The translations under genes and the position numbers were made by a program. Below the pieces are notes generated by a model, which was not told the origin of the DNA, did not search any database, and saw only the letters and a list, made by a program, of their open reading frames with translations. A stretch of 64,000 bases of DNA from JAFGKK01 sp964521085. GTDB taxonomy: Bacteria; Chloroflexota; Anaerolineae; Anaerolineales; RBG-16-64-43. The stretch covers positions 1 through 64,000 of the forward strand of contig CAZFPL010000015.1 of the NCBI GenBank assembly GCA_964521085.1, written 5' to 3'. Each line of letters begins with the position of its first letter. Within the stretch, counting starts at the first letter, position 1. Of this stretch, positions 17,022 to 26,369 are shown one piece after another.

Positions 17022-17027
17022 CCAAGA

Positions 17028-17897
17028 ATGCCGAAAAGAAATTCCAAAGTCCTTACGATAAGAAATTCCGTATCGCTCGTTGATATCCGGCGCGCGACGG
17101 AGTTTGTGCGCAAACGGATCCACTCCCGGCCGGAGATCGCGATCATCCTCGGTTCCGGAACGGGATCGCTTGCGGATTCCGTGGAATCCCCGACGATAAT
17201 TCCCTACGCCCGGATCCCTTTTTGGCCGGAATCCACGGTCAAGGGGCATGAAGGCCGGCTGGTGGTCGGAACCTTGGAGGGAAAGTGCGTTGCCGTGCTG
17301 AAGGGCAGGGTCCATCTTTGCGAGGGGTACGCGGCGGAACAGACCACATTTCCGGTGCGCGTTCTGCGGCAGTGGGGAGTGAATATCCTGATAAACAACA
17401 ACGCCGCGGGGGCGGTCAATCCGGAGTTTCATCCCGGCGACCTGATGCTGATCACGGACCACCTGAACCTGCTGGGATTGGGCGGCGCCAACCCCCTGCG
17501 CGGCCCGAACGACGAACGGCTGGGTCCGCGTTTTCCGGACATGAGTCAGGCGTACGATCGTGCGCTGCAGGAGTCGGCCGTGCGAGCCGCCGTGGAAGCG
17601 GGGCTTACCCTCCGGAAGGGTGTGTATGCCGGCCTGGCAGGGCCGTCCTTCGAAACTCCCGCCGAATTGCGCTTCCTGCGGATCGTTGGCGCAGATGCAG
17701 TGGGTATGTCAACTGTCTCGGAGGTGGTCGTCGCCCGCCACGGGGGCATGCGGGTGCTGGGGATTTCGGTGATCAGCAACCGGGCCAATCTGGATGGATC
17801 CCATCCGGCCGACCATGAAGAAGTCTTGCAGGCCAGCCGCAAGGCCGTTCCCGATTTGCTTCTTCTTTTAAGGACCCTGTTCCGGCATCTGGCATAA
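17028..17897 (+). CDS. punA: Purine nucleoside phosphorylase (inosine/guanosine type)
   Basis: The 289-residue protein has the trimeric PNP motifs: LGSGTGSLAD phosphate loop, KGRVHLCEGY, NNNAAGAVNPEF, YAGLAGPSFETPAE and GADAVGMSTVSEVV, ending VISNRANL. It splits purine nucleosides with phosphate for salvage. The ATG at 17028 is chosen because it directly follows the TATAAT box. A membrane protein gene begins two bases after its stop. Confidence 0.95.
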   Translation: MPKRNSKVLTIRNSVSLVDIRRATEFVRKRIHSRPEIAIILGSGTGSLADSVESPTIIPYARIPFWPESTVKGHEGRLVVGTLEGKCVAVLKGRVHLCEGYAAEQTTFPVRVLRQWGVNILINNNAAGAVNPEFHPGDLMLITDHLNLLGLGGANPLRGPNDERLGPRFPDMSQAYDRALQESAVRAAVEAGLTLRKGVYAGLAGPSFETPAELRFLRIVGADAVGMSTVSEVVVARHGGMRVLGISVISNRANLDGSHPADHEEVLQASRKAVPDLLLLLRTLFRHLA

Positions 17898-17899
17898 GC

Positions 17900-18565
17900 A
17901 TGGTTACCTTCCTGACCTTCCTGCAAGATTATGAAATGGTGGCTTTCTACCTTCTGGGGCTGATCGGCTTGCGCTATCTGTACCTTTTCATCGTCGCCCA
18001 ATTTCGCCTTTCCAAAGCGAAATTCGGTTTGGAACAGGAGCTCTTTCAGGGGCAACGGAACGGAGCTGTCGGGAAATTCCTCCTGACGGTCCTGGCGGGG
18101 ATCGGGATCTATCTGGCCGTCCAATATGGGTTGCCGGAGGCGCAGCGAGTCGAACGGATCCGAGCCATTGCCAATGCGGTCAACCTCCCGACCATCACCC
18201 CAAGCCCCACGCCGCTCGAGTTATTCGGAGTGGATGTCAGTGGATGCCAAAATCCGAAGGCGACGATCCTTTCACCGCAGCCGGGAGCGGCCGTCAAGGG
18301 CAAAGTGACGATCCAAATCGTCGCCAGCATTCCGGATTTCGCCTTCTATAAAATCGAATTGGGCATACCGGATGAGCCGGATGCCTGGGTCACCTTGTTC
18401 AATGAGAACCAGTCCGCCACGAGTGAAGAACCGTTTTCCTGGACCTGGGACAGCTCGACCGTCTCCCCGGGTGTTTACCATCTGCGTCTGACAGTCATGG
18501 CGGCGGACTTGACCTATCCACCGCAGTGCTTGGTTCCGATCCAAGTGCTCGCGACGGAGCCGTGA
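17900..18565 (+). CDS. Membrane protein with C-terminal Ig-like domain
   Basis: No named family is recognised. The 221-residue chain has two helices (about residues 12-32 and 60-80), separated by a short basic loop with FRLSKAKFGLEQELF. A Thr/Pro-rich linker (LPTITPSPTPLELFG) leads to an outer domain of about 115 residues. Its pattern, ATILSPQPGAAVKGKVTIQI and later WTWDSSTVSPGVYHLRLTV, is that of bacterial Ig-like domains. It is transcribed with punA, two bases apart. Confidence 0.7.
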   Translation: MVTFLTFLQDYEMVAFYLLGLIGLRYLYLFIVAQFRLSKAKFGLEQELFQGQRNGAVGKFLLTVLAGIGIYLAVQYGLPEAQRVERIRAIANAVNLPTITPSPTPLELFGVDVSGCQNPKATILSPQPGAAVKGKVTIQIVASIPDFAFYKIELGIPDEPDAWVTLFNENQSATSEEPFSWTWDSSTVSPGVYHLRLTVMAADLTYPPQCLVPIQVLATEP

Positions 18566-18723
18566 TCTCATCAGCCGTCCTATCCTTCCCGGTGCGCGTC
18601 CCCCTATGTACCCCGGAAAAAACAGAAGCAAAGGGAATTAGCGCTGGGGACATATCGGGGACTACAGGGGAAGGGTGGATCGGATGGATCATGCCAGGCG
18701 AAGAAATGCAAAAAAGGAATCGC

Positions 18724-18933
18724 ATGCAATTCGATATCTACGGCCGTTTCTTCATCGAAGTAATCCGGGAGTCCGGTTCCTGGAGGATTTATCGCATCGA
18801 CCAGGGCCGGCGATTAAGGATGGACGATCTGGTCATCCCCGACAGTACTCCGGTGGAGAACATTTCCCGCTGCCTGGAGGATCTCTTGCATGAATGCGCG
18901 CTTCCGGGTCGGACGATCCGTTTGTTGGATTAG
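18724..18933 (+). CDS. Small conserved protein, DUF7661-like
   Basis: The last 69 codons of this frame look like a real gene: MQFDIYGRFFIEVIRESG, then WRIYRIDQGRRLRMDDLVIP and a helical end LEDLLHECALPGRTIRLLD. This matches, from memory, a family of about 70-residue proteins annotated DUF7661, function unknown. AGGAA lies a few bases before ATG 18724; two in-frame ATGs upstream (18691, 18706) precede non-conserved sequence. It lies about 160 bases after the punA-linked membrane protein gene. Confidence 0.6.
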   Translation: MQFDIYGRFFIEVIRESGSWRIYRIDQGRRLRMDDLVIPDSTPVENISRCLEDLLHECALPGRTIRLLD

Positions 18934-19095
18934 CGCCTTCCGCACCTTTTCATCAAAGTGGAACAGGTTGCCCCCCTTTTATTTTTTATCGATTATCTGG
19001 TAAAATTAGGTCAATGATGTACTGAATGGCGTAGCACAACAACCCTGGGAGAGGGTTGGAGTCGCAGGTATTCCAATATCATCATAGCAGGTTGA

Positions 19096-21024
19096 ATGGT
19101 AGAGTTTTTCCTTAATGCTTTGCCGATCCTCAACCGAATCTTGGTAGCCGGCATCGCGATCACAGCGTTTTCGCTGCTGCTGTACGCGCTGACCTTCAAC
19201 TTACGTGAGAGGGTCACGCGCGTCTTTGCGTTGATTCTCGGCTGCGTCGTGCTGATTACCGTCTCGGATGGATTGGCTTCCACTGCGCGTGATCTGGTCG
19301 AAGCGGAAATCTGGCTGCGCGTTCAATGGGTGGGCACGGCGCTTCTGCCTGCGGCGTACCTGCATTTTTCCGACGCACTCTTGGCATCGACCGGGCGGCC
19401 GTCGCGCGGCCGAAGGCGCTTTGCCGTCCGTGTCAACTATCTTTTTGCCGCGGGATTGATCGCCCTGGTGACGCTCACCAACCTGTTCCTGGGGGATATC
19501 ACACAGGACGGCGGTCTGGCTCATCTCCAGGCAGGACCGTACTTCTGGGTGTTCATCGCATATGCGGTGCCCATCCTTGCCTGGACGGGAATCAATCTTA
19601 TCCGCGCGTACCGCCGCTGCCAGACTTCCACCAGCCGCCGCCGCATGATCTACCTTATGGTCGGGACGCTCGCGCCGGGCATGGCCGCATTCCCATACTT
19701 GCTGCTACTTGGCCGAGTCTCGGAATTGCATCCCCTTTTGGTGCGCATCGGGCTGGTGCAGTCGAATCTGCTTGTCGCCGGTCTCCTGGTCGTTCTGGCG
19801 TATGCCACGGCGTATTTTGGGGTGACCTATTCGGACCGCGTGGTCAAAGGCCGGCTCTTTCAATGGCTGCTGCGCGGACCGGGGGTCGCCGCTGCCGCCC
19901 TTACGGTGTTGGTCTCCGCCACGTACCTCTTTGACCTTATTGGAATGCCCGGGTCGCGCTTAATACTTGTCGCTTTGGTGATGGCCATCGTCCTGCTGCA
20001 GTTCGCCATCACGCTCGGCCGCAGACCCATCGAACGCATCATGTTCCTGGAAACGCGCTCCGACCGCGAGGAGATCCGCCGGCTGCAATGGCTGGAGGAA
20101 CGGTTGCTCACCGGATCCGATTTGCGCCAATTCCTCGAATCTCTTCTGGCGGCGCTATGCGACCTGACCCGCTCTCCGGCCGCGTTCGTCATCGAGTGGA
20201 ACGATGAAGGCGCAAGTTTCCTGGCCGGAGTGGGACCCAGGGCGACGCTGCCGCTGGAAACGGATCTTTCCGCTCTGCCGAAACCGGAAGTGCTCGAATA
20301 CATTCCCGGAGCGGGCAGCCTGTTCCGCTGGGGCGGCTTTTGGCTTATTCCGCTCCACGGTTTGGATCGCGAGGAGATGATCGGCTTGATGGGCTTGGCG
20401 GCTGTGACGGACCGGCTGGAGTTGGCGCCGGATCAACGCGAATCCCTCGGACGGTTGACCGACCGCGCGGCGGGCGCCCTGGCGGATGAACAATTGCAGC
20501 GGGAGGTCATCGCCTCCCTGAACCGTCTGATTCCGGACGTGGAAAAAATGCAAACCCTGAGCGCGGCGGCGCGGTACGGGCAGGCGGACCTGATGGCCGC
20601 CCCCGTCAACGGCGGATCGAACGGCACCGACCTCGCCCAGTGGGTCCGCGAGGCGCTGACCCATTATTGGGGCGGGCCAAAGCTCACCGGCAGTCCGCTG
20701 CTCGGCTTGCGCGTGGTCCGCGAGGAATTGGATTCGCACGACGGCAACGCGGTCAATGCGTTGCGCGCCGTCCTGCGGCGGGCCGTCGACCGGGTCCGTC
20801 CGGAAGGGGAACGGCGCTTCACCAGCGAATGGCTGCTCTACAACATTCTGGATATGAAATTTCTGGAGGGAAAACGGGTCCGCGATGTGGCGCTGCGCTT
20901 GGCCGTCTCGGAAGCGGACCTCTACCGAAAACAAAAAGTGGCGATCGAAGAACTTGCGCGCGTGATCGCCGAGATGGAACGGCGGTCCAATGAACCGGCG
21001 ACGGATTATGAAGTCGTCGGTTAA
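19096..21024 (+). CDS. Seven-helix receptor with GAF-like and HTH domains
   Basis: The 642 residues divide into three parts. The first (1-300) has about seven to nine hydrophobic helices like the 7TM sensor module of some histidine kinases. The second (about 320-470) is GAF-like. The C-terminal region (about 510-640) ends in RDVALRLAVSEADLYRKQK, which has the spacing of a sigma-region-4 or LuxR-type helix-turn-helix. No kinase, cyclase or GGDEF motif is present. I infer a membrane-tethered transcription regulator. A 17-bp hairpin (AACCCT/AGGGTT) lies in the leader near 19040. Confidence 0.6.
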   Translation: MVEFFLNALPILNRILVAGIAITAFSLLLYALTFNLRERVTRVFALILGCVVLITVSDGLASTARDLVEAEIWLRVQWVGTALLPAAYLHFSDALLASTGRPSRGRRRFAVRVNYLFAAGLIALVTLTNLFLGDITQDGGLAHLQAGPYFWVFIAYAVPILAWTGINLIRAYRRCQTSTSRRRMIYLMVGTLAPGMAAFPYLLLLGRVSELHPLLVRIGLVQSNLLVAGLLVVLAYATAYFGVTYSDRVVKGRLFQWLLRGPGVAAAALTVLVSATYLFDLIGMPGSRLILVALVMAIVLLQFAITLGRRPIERIMFLETRSDREEIRRLQWLEERLLTGSDLRQFLESLLAALCDLTRSPAAFVIEWNDEGASFLAGVGPRATLPLETDLSALPKPEVLEYIPGAGSLFRWGGFWLIPLHGLDREEMIGLMGLAAVTDRLELAPDQRESLGRLTDRAAGALADEQLQREVIASLNRLIPDVEKMQTLSAAARYGQADLMAAPVNGGSNGTDLAQWVREALTHYWGGPKLTGSPLLGLRVVREELDSHDGNAVNALRAVLRRAVDRVRPEGERRFTSEWLLYNILDMKFLEGKRVRDVALRLAVSEADLYRKQKVAIEELARVIAEMERRSNEPATDYEVVG

Positions 21025-21061
21025 TCTCCGAAAAGGAAAAACTTTTAAGGACGGAAAACAC

Positions 21062-22207
21062 ATGAAAAATCTTTATTCCCTTACCCCGAAGCAACTCAAC
21101 TCGATTACGCAAAATTCGCATACCGCCGCGCAGCCCTCCGCCCCGCCGCAGCCTGCCGCACCTCCTTCGCGGCCGGCGCGACCGGCGGAATCGAAAGCCA
21201 CCCACGAGGCGGCAACTCCGAATCTGCCCAGCGATTCCTGGTGGGCGTCCGTGCTCGGGGAAGAGGCGGGCGAGCGCCGCGCCCCGGCTTCGGATTTTAA
21301 TACTCAGGAGCGCCATCAGAATTCCTACGATTGGGCGGCCGCCCGCGAACTCTATGAAAGCGATGGGATCGCCGAGCTCAATGTAACGGGCGTGAATCGC
21401 GGCGGGTTGCTGGTGGAGGGGGATCATATTCGCGGATTCATTCCGCTTTCGCATCTGATCGGTGTTCCTTCGCTGACCAGCGACGAGGAGCGGCAGACGG
21501 TGATGTACCGCAAGATCGGCCAGACCATCCGCGCCAAGATCATCGAGTTCGATCCCGAGAAGGGACGCGTGGTGTTCTCGGAACGCGCCGCCCAGGCCGC
21601 CCCCGGCCGCCGGGCCGAACTGCTCGCCAAGCTGCAGGTGGGAGACCGGATTCAGGGCGAGGTCACCAACATCACGAATTTCGGCGTCTTCATCGATCTG
21701 GGCGGCATGGAGGGGTTGGTCCACCTTTCGGAGATTTCCTGGGGACGCGTGCATAATCCCGCCGATTTCGTATCCATCGGACAAAAGGTGGAGGTCGAAG
21801 TGATCAGTGTCGACCGCGACCAGGGCCGCGTGGCGCTCAGCCTTAAACGGCTTCAATCCGATCCGTGGGTGACCGTTCCCGAACGGTATGTCCCCGGCAA
21901 ATTGGTTCCCTGTAAAATCACCCATGTGACGAATTTCGGCGCGTTCGCCTCGCTCGAAGAAGGCGTGGAAGGATTGATCCACATCTCCGAACTGGCGGAC
22001 GGTCCGTTCTCGCACCCGAGGAATATCGTCACCGAAGGGGAGGAAGTAACCGCCCGAGTCATCTCGGTGGAAAGCCAGACCCGCCGCCTTGCGCTGAGTC
22101 TTCGCCAGCCGCGTGAAATTTCCGAATCAGAATCGGAGACTCCCGTGGAAACGCCCGCGGAAGATGCGCCGGACATCACCGCTTCGGAGACGGTCGGCGA
22201 GGGATGA
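21062..22207 (+). CDS. S1 RNA-binding domain protein (RpsA-like)
   Basis: The 381 residues hold an Ala/Pro-rich N-terminal tail and three S1 domains, at about residues 95-180, 195-270 and 280-355. The last two are canonical (GEVTNITNFGVFIDLGG with EGLVHLSEIS; CKITHVTNFGAFASL with EGLIHISEL). It ends in an acidic tail. It may be the ribosomal protein S1 equivalent or a related mRNA-binding factor; classical S1 has four to six domains, so this is a short form. The start is ATG 21062, behind AAGGACG. Its stop overlaps the ftsK start. Confidence 0.88.
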   Translation: MKNLYSLTPKQLNSITQNSHTAAQPSAPPQPAAPPSRPARPAESKATHEAATPNLPSDSWWASVLGEEAGERRAPASDFNTQERHQNSYDWAAARELYESDGIAELNVTGVNRGGLLVEGDHIRGFIPLSHLIGVPSLTSDEERQTVMYRKIGQTIRAKIIEFDPEKGRVVFSERAAQAAPGRRAELLAKLQVGDRIQGEVTNITNFGVFIDLGGMEGLVHLSEISWGRVHNPADFVSIGQKVEVEVISVDRDQGRVALSLKRLQSDPWVTVPERYVPGKLVPCKITHVTNFGAFASLEEGVEGLIHISELADGPFSHPRNIVTEGEEVTARVISVESQTRRLALSLRQPREISESESETPVETPAEDAPDITASETVGEG

Positions 22208-24552
22208 AGACGGTATCCTCCGGTCGGCCCTCCTCCCGGCTTCCATCGGGATGGGAACGGGTCGCCAAGTTGCTGGTTCTGATCCGCCCGTATGCGGAAG
22301 ATGTCTCCATCGTTATATTGAGTCTGCTTGCCTTCCTGTGCCTGATTGCCCTGCTGGGCCTGGCGCACGGAACGCTGATCGACGCCCTCGGCGCTTTGCT
22401 GAAGCGCTGGATGGGTTGGGGGGCGGTGCTGCTTCCCCTCGCCCTGTTATGGATCTCCGCGAAGGTGCTCCTGGCCCGCCTGGGACGGGAACAAAATATC
22501 TCCTGGCCGCGAGTGATCGCGCTTGAGCTGGCCGTCCTGGCCGGTCTCGGCCTGGCTTCGCTGCTCGCCGCGTCCACCCTGGTCGAATCCGAATCCGGAC
22601 GCGGGGGCGGATTGATCGGCTGGGGGATCCATTATCTCCTCGGCCTTGTGATGCGCCCCGTCTGGCAGGGCATTCTATTGACCGGAAGCGTCCTGCTCCT
22701 CGCCTGGTATGGTTTCGATCTTTCGTTGGAGAAAATCCGCCGCTTGCCCGGATTGAACGCCGCGCAGAACGGATATGCGTCGCGGAAATCGTTGCCCCCG
22801 CAGGCTTCGGCGGATGCGCGTCTTTCGAAATCGGCACCCGTTCATGAACCTCCATTGAAAAAACAAACTCCCGTGAAGGCTCCGCTTTCCGTCGAACCGG
22901 ACCGGGCCGCAAAGGAAGCCGCGGGTCTGCCGGATCAATTTCGAAAGCGCCTCAAACCCGGACCCGCGCTGATCGAAAAGCAATCCTCCGCGCGTCCCAA
23001 GCGTGAAAAAGGGCTGCCCTCGATAGAAATTTTCGAAGGCGGAGAGCTCACCGCGCCGTCCATCCGCGAAATCAACCAGATCGCCGGGACTATCGAAAAG
23101 ACGCTTGCGGAATTCAGCATTCCCGCGCGGGTGATATCCTTCCGCACCGGTCCGACCGTCACCCAATACGGGGTGGAGCCTGGATTTGTGGAGAAAGCCG
23201 GCCCCGACGGCGAAGTGCGCCGCGCGAAAGTGCGCGTATCGCAGATCTCCTCGCTCTCGAACGATCTGGCATTGGCGCTGGCCGCTCCCACGCTGCGTAT
23301 CGAAGCGCCCGTCCCCGGCCAATCCTACGTCGGGATCGAGGTTCCCCACCGTCGCGCGTCACTCGTCCGCCTGCGGATGGTGATGCAATCCGCCGCGTTC
23401 CAGAAGATCCATTCGCCGCTGGCGATCGCGCTTGGGCTCGATGTGGCCGGCGCGCCGCAATGCGCCGACCTGGCCGGCATGCCCCACCTGCTCATCGGCG
23501 GAACGACCGGATCGGGTAAATCGGTGTGCATCACTGCGCTCACCGCCTGCCTGGTGGCCAACAACTCCCCGGAACGGCTGCGCCTGGTGCTGATCGATCC
23601 GAAGATGGTGGAACTGGTGCGATTCAACGGCCTGCCGCACATTCTCGGCCGGGTCGAGACCGAACTGGAACGGATCGTAACCGTGCTGCGCTGGTGCACG
23701 CGCGAGATGGATCGCCGCTACAAGCTGCTCGAAGAGATGCGCGCGCGGCATATCGACGATTACAACCGCAAGGTGGCCGCGCGCGGCGACGGGGAAACCA
23801 TCCCGCGCCTGGTTGTGTTGCTCGATGAAATGGCCGACCTGATGATGACCGCGCCCGATGAGACCGAACGCCACCTGATCCGCCTGGCGCAGATGGCGCG
23901 CGCGGTCGGGATCCATTTGGTGGTGGCCACCCAGCGCCCAAGCACTGACGTGGTGACGGGGTTGATCAAGGCCAACTTCCCGGCCCGCATCGCTTTCGCC
24001 GTCCCATCCTCGATCGAGAGCCGGGTGATCCTCGATACTCCCGGCGCCGAATCGCTTCTCGGGCGCGGAGACATGCTTTACCTTTCGCCGGAAGCGGGCG
24101 CGCCGATCCGCCTGCAGGGCTGCTTCGTCACCGACCGCGAAATCACCCGGCTGATCGATTTCTGGAAGGAACAGGCGGGCGAGGAAGCCGAAGAAACGCC
24201 GAAACAGGAAGAGAAAAGGGTGACGAAACCCGTCGACAAGGCTCTCGCATCTGTTTCGGCGGGTGCTCCGGCACAGGCACCCTGGGAGGATATGGTCAAG
24301 GGATTGGGGGAAGTCGACGAAGACGCGGAGGAAGAAGAGATCGAAGAGGCAACCCGCATCATCCAGCAGTACGGCCGGGCGAGTGCCTCCCTCCTGCAAC
24401 GGAAGATGCGCCTGGGGTACCCCAAGGCGGCACGTTTGATGGACGAGTTGCAGAAGCGCGGTGTGATCGGAAGGCAGCAAGTAGGCGGGAAGACCCGCGA
24501 GGTGTTGCGCCGCGGCGGAGACGCGGAGGACGAAGACCAAGAGGATGCTTGA
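22204..24552 (+). CDS. ftsK: FtsK/SpoIIIE DNA translocase
   Basis: This is a 782-residue translocase. Four N-terminal helices (to about residue 180) anchor it in the division septum and a basic linker follows. The motor has Walker A GTTGSGKS (about residue 435), LVLIDPKMVEL, and VVLLDEMADLMM as Walker B. The gamma winged helix comes last (RIIQQYGRASASLLQRKMRLGYPKAARLMDEL region, residues about 715-765), which reads orientation sequences on the chromosome. It pumps DNA during segregation. Its ATG overlaps the S1 gene stop as ATGA. Confidence 0.96.
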   Translation: MKTVSSGRPSSRLPSGWERVAKLLVLIRPYAEDVSIVILSLLAFLCLIALLGLAHGTLIDALGALLKRWMGWGAVLLPLALLWISAKVLLARLGREQNISWPRVIALELAVLAGLGLASLLAASTLVESESGRGGGLIGWGIHYLLGLVMRPVWQGILLTGSVLLLAWYGFDLSLEKIRRLPGLNAAQNGYASRKSLPPQASADARLSKSAPVHEPPLKKQTPVKAPLSVEPDRAAKEAAGLPDQFRKRLKPGPALIEKQSSARPKREKGLPSIEIFEGGELTAPSIREINQIAGTIEKTLAEFSIPARVISFRTGPTVTQYGVEPGFVEKAGPDGEVRRAKVRVSQISSLSNDLALALAAPTLRIEAPVPGQSYVGIEVPHRRASLVRLRMVMQSAAFQKIHSPLAIALGLDVAGAPQCADLAGMPHLLIGGTTGSGKSVCITALTACLVANNSPERLRLVLIDPKMVELVRFNGLPHILGRVETELERIVTVLRWCTREMDRRYKLLEEMRARHIDDYNRKVAARGDGETIPRLVVLLDEMADLMMTAPDETERHLIRLAQMARAVGIHLVVATQRPSTDVVTGLIKANFPARIAFAVPSSIESRVILDTPGAESLLGRGDMLYLSPEAGAPIRLQGCFVTDREITRLIDFWKEQAGEEAEETPKQEEKRVTKPVDKALASVSAGAPAQAPWEDMVKGLGEVDEDAEEEEIEEATRIIQQYGRASASLLQRKMRLGYPKAARLMDELQKRGVIGRQQVGGKTREVLRRGGDAEDEDQEDA

Positions 24553-24633
24553 CCCCGCCCTCACCGGACCGGCGATAATTCGGACGGATTCACTCCGGGA
24601 ATGCCGATTCAGGATCAAACGGCGAAAACGGGG

Positions 24634-24662
24634 TTGACAGATCGCGCACCCGCCGGTAGCAT
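24634..24662 (+). promoter_or_regulatory. Promoter of the CDP-alcohol phosphatidyltransferase gene
   Basis: TTGACA (24634-24639), 17 bp, TAGCAT (24657-24662). The expected start near 24669 lies after the most upstream ATG (24601) and before ATG 24700, which argues for the shorter protein. Confidence 0.6.
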
Positions 24663-24699
24663 CACACCGGAAAGAGAACCTTCCCGGAAAGGCAGATTC

Positions 24700-25320
24700 A
24701 TGCAAAGCGAGAACCCACCGGCAGCCCGCCCGGACACCTTTACGGATCGGATGCGGGCGCAATTTAAGGGCATTCTGGAGGCCGTCGGCGGTGCCCTCAA
24801 CCGGACGGGGATTTCCCCCAACACGATAACCCTGCTCGGGCTGGTGGGTTCAACGGCGGGCGCGGTCCTGCTTGCGCTCGGAGCCATCCCGCTGGGCGGG
24901 TGGGTGATCCTGTTGAGCGGCGCGACCGACGCGATCGACGGGACGATGGCACGCCTGCAGGGGAAGACCACACGGTTCGGAGCCTTCCTGGATTCGACCG
25001 CGGACCGCTTTTCGGAGTTGTTCCTCTTCGGCGGACTGGCGGTGTATTTCGCGCTCGCGTCGAACGTGCTGGGAGTGGCGGCGGCATTCGCGGCGGCGAT
25101 CGGTTCGGTCATGGTCTCCTACGAAAAGGCCCGTGCCGAAGCGCTTGGGTTCGAGTGCAAGGTCGGTTTGCTCACCCGCATGGAACGTTACATGGTTCTT
25201 TGTCCGCTGTTGATCCTCGATCTTCCGCTGGTTGCGGTTGCGGCGGTGGCGATATTGGGAAACTTTACCGCGTTGCAGCGGATCCGGCATGTCTACCGCC
25301 AGGCCCGGCGCGACGCTTGA
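24700..25320 (+). CDS. CDP-alcohol phosphatidyltransferase family protein
   Basis: The 206-residue membrane enzyme has the full family signature DxxDGxxARxGxxxDxxxD, seen as DAIDGTMAR followed by GAFLDSTADR. It condenses a CDP-linked lipid with an alcohol such as glycerol phosphate, inositol phosphate or another CDP-alcohol acceptor. About six helices are visible. The acceptor cannot be told from sequence. ATG 24700 is preferred because GGAAAGG sits seven bases upstream and the promoter lies between this ATG and the more distal one. Confidence 0.88.
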   Translation: MQSENPPAARPDTFTDRMRAQFKGILEAVGGALNRTGISPNTITLLGLVGSTAGAVLLALGAIPLGGWVILLSGATDAIDGTMARLQGKTTRFGAFLDSTADRFSELFLFGGLAVYFALASNVLGVAAAFAAAIGSVMVSYEKARAEALGFECKVGLLTRMERYMVLCPLLILDLPLVAVAAVAILGNFTALQRIRHVYRQARRDA

Positions 25321-25351
25321 AGGAAAAAAATCTCATTGGGAGAGGAATGCT

Positions 25352-26197
25352 ATGAGTTTTGACGAACTTGGAATTCACATCGGCGTTCTGTATATCCGCT
25401 ACTACGGCATCATCCTCATGTCCGGGGCGCTTATCATCGCCTGGGTGGCGGAAATACTCGCCCGCAGGCGGCAGTTCGACCCCGAGATCGTCTGGGACAT
25501 GTTCCTCTGGGTCGTGGTGGGCGCGGTCGTCGGCGCGCGCATCTGGCATATCCTGACCCCGCCCGCGAGCATGGTCGCCGTGGGCATGGATACCGCCTAT
25601 TACCTGACCCATCCTTTCGACGCCGTCAACCTGACCAAGGGAGGGCTCGGCCTTCCCGGCGCGATCTTCGGCGGCGCGATCGCCATGCTGATCTATTGTC
25701 GACGGAACAATCTTTCGTTCCTGGTCTGGGGTGACCTCGCCGTCCCAGGCATCGCCATCGGTCACGCGTTCGGCCGGCTGGGAAACTGGGTCAACCACGA
25801 AGTCTACGGGAAGCCGACCAATCTTCCCTGGGGAATCTATATTCCGCCCGAATACCGGCTTACGGAATTCGCGGATGTCGATCGCTACCATCCGTTGTTC
25901 CTGTATGAGGGGCTCCTGAATGTGGCGAATTTCGCCATCTTGCTTGTGTTGGGCCAGAAGTACAGCGCGAAGCTGAAAGACGGCGATCTGGTCCTGTTTT
26001 ATCTTCTCAACTACGGAGTGATCCGGTTTTTCCTGGAATTTCTGCGGCTCGATACCTCCCCGGTGCTGGGTCTGAATATCAATCAGGTGGTGGCGGCGGT
26101 GACGGTGGTACTCTCCACCCTTGCCTTGATCTGGCGCCACGGGCTGGGGGATTGGGTCAGGGCGCACCGGCCGGCGAAGGAACCCACCACGATCTAA
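25352..26197 (+). CDS. lgt: Prolipoprotein diacylglyceryl transferase
   Basis: The 281-residue membrane protein carries the Lgt signature GRLGNWVNHEVYGKPTN with the essential Arg, and GLGLPGAIFGG, HPLFLYEGLLN and VIRFFLEFLR. It moves diacylglycerol from phosphatidylglycerol to the lipobox Cys of prolipoproteins. Several lipoproteins encoded in this window (14284, 37026, 47877, 51655) are likely substrates. The gene starts 31 bases after the phosphatidyltransferase stop and ends at a terminator. Confidence 0.95.
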   Translation: MSFDELGIHIGVLYIRYYGIILMSGALIIAWVAEILARRRQFDPEIVWDMFLWVVVGAVVGARIWHILTPPASMVAVGMDTAYYLTHPFDAVNLTKGGLGLPGAIFGGAIAMLIYCRRNNLSFLVWGDLAVPGIAIGHAFGRLGNWVNHEVYGKPTNLPWGIYIPPEYRLTEFADVDRYHPLFLYEGLLNVANFAILLVLGQKYSAKLKDGDLVLFYLLNYGVIRFFLEFLRLDTSPVLGLNINQVVAAVTVVLSTLALIWRHGLGDWVRAHRPAKEPTTI

Positions 26198-26205
26198 GTG
26201 GATCC

Positions 26206-26242
26206 GGAGAGACGAAAGGATGCGTCTCTCCGTTTTATTTTC
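26206..26242 (+). terminator. Intrinsic terminator after lgt
   Basis: GGAGAGACG pairs with CGTCTCTCC (26206-26214 with 26223-26231), followed by a T-rich tract GTTTTATTTT. Confidence 0.82.
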
Positions 26243-26369
26243 CCGCATTTTCCCATTCCACCTTCCCTAAAAAAAACCTCCTTCCTTCCAATCCAACGGA
26301 GAGGGAAGAGGGGGCCAAAGGGGAAGGGACATTGGATGGCATGCAGAGAGAAATCCCACGGATGATTGA

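Noticed and set aside
23359..24762. 467-codon minus-strand frame opposite ftsK
   Set aside because: Antisense shadow; no motif or ribosome site.
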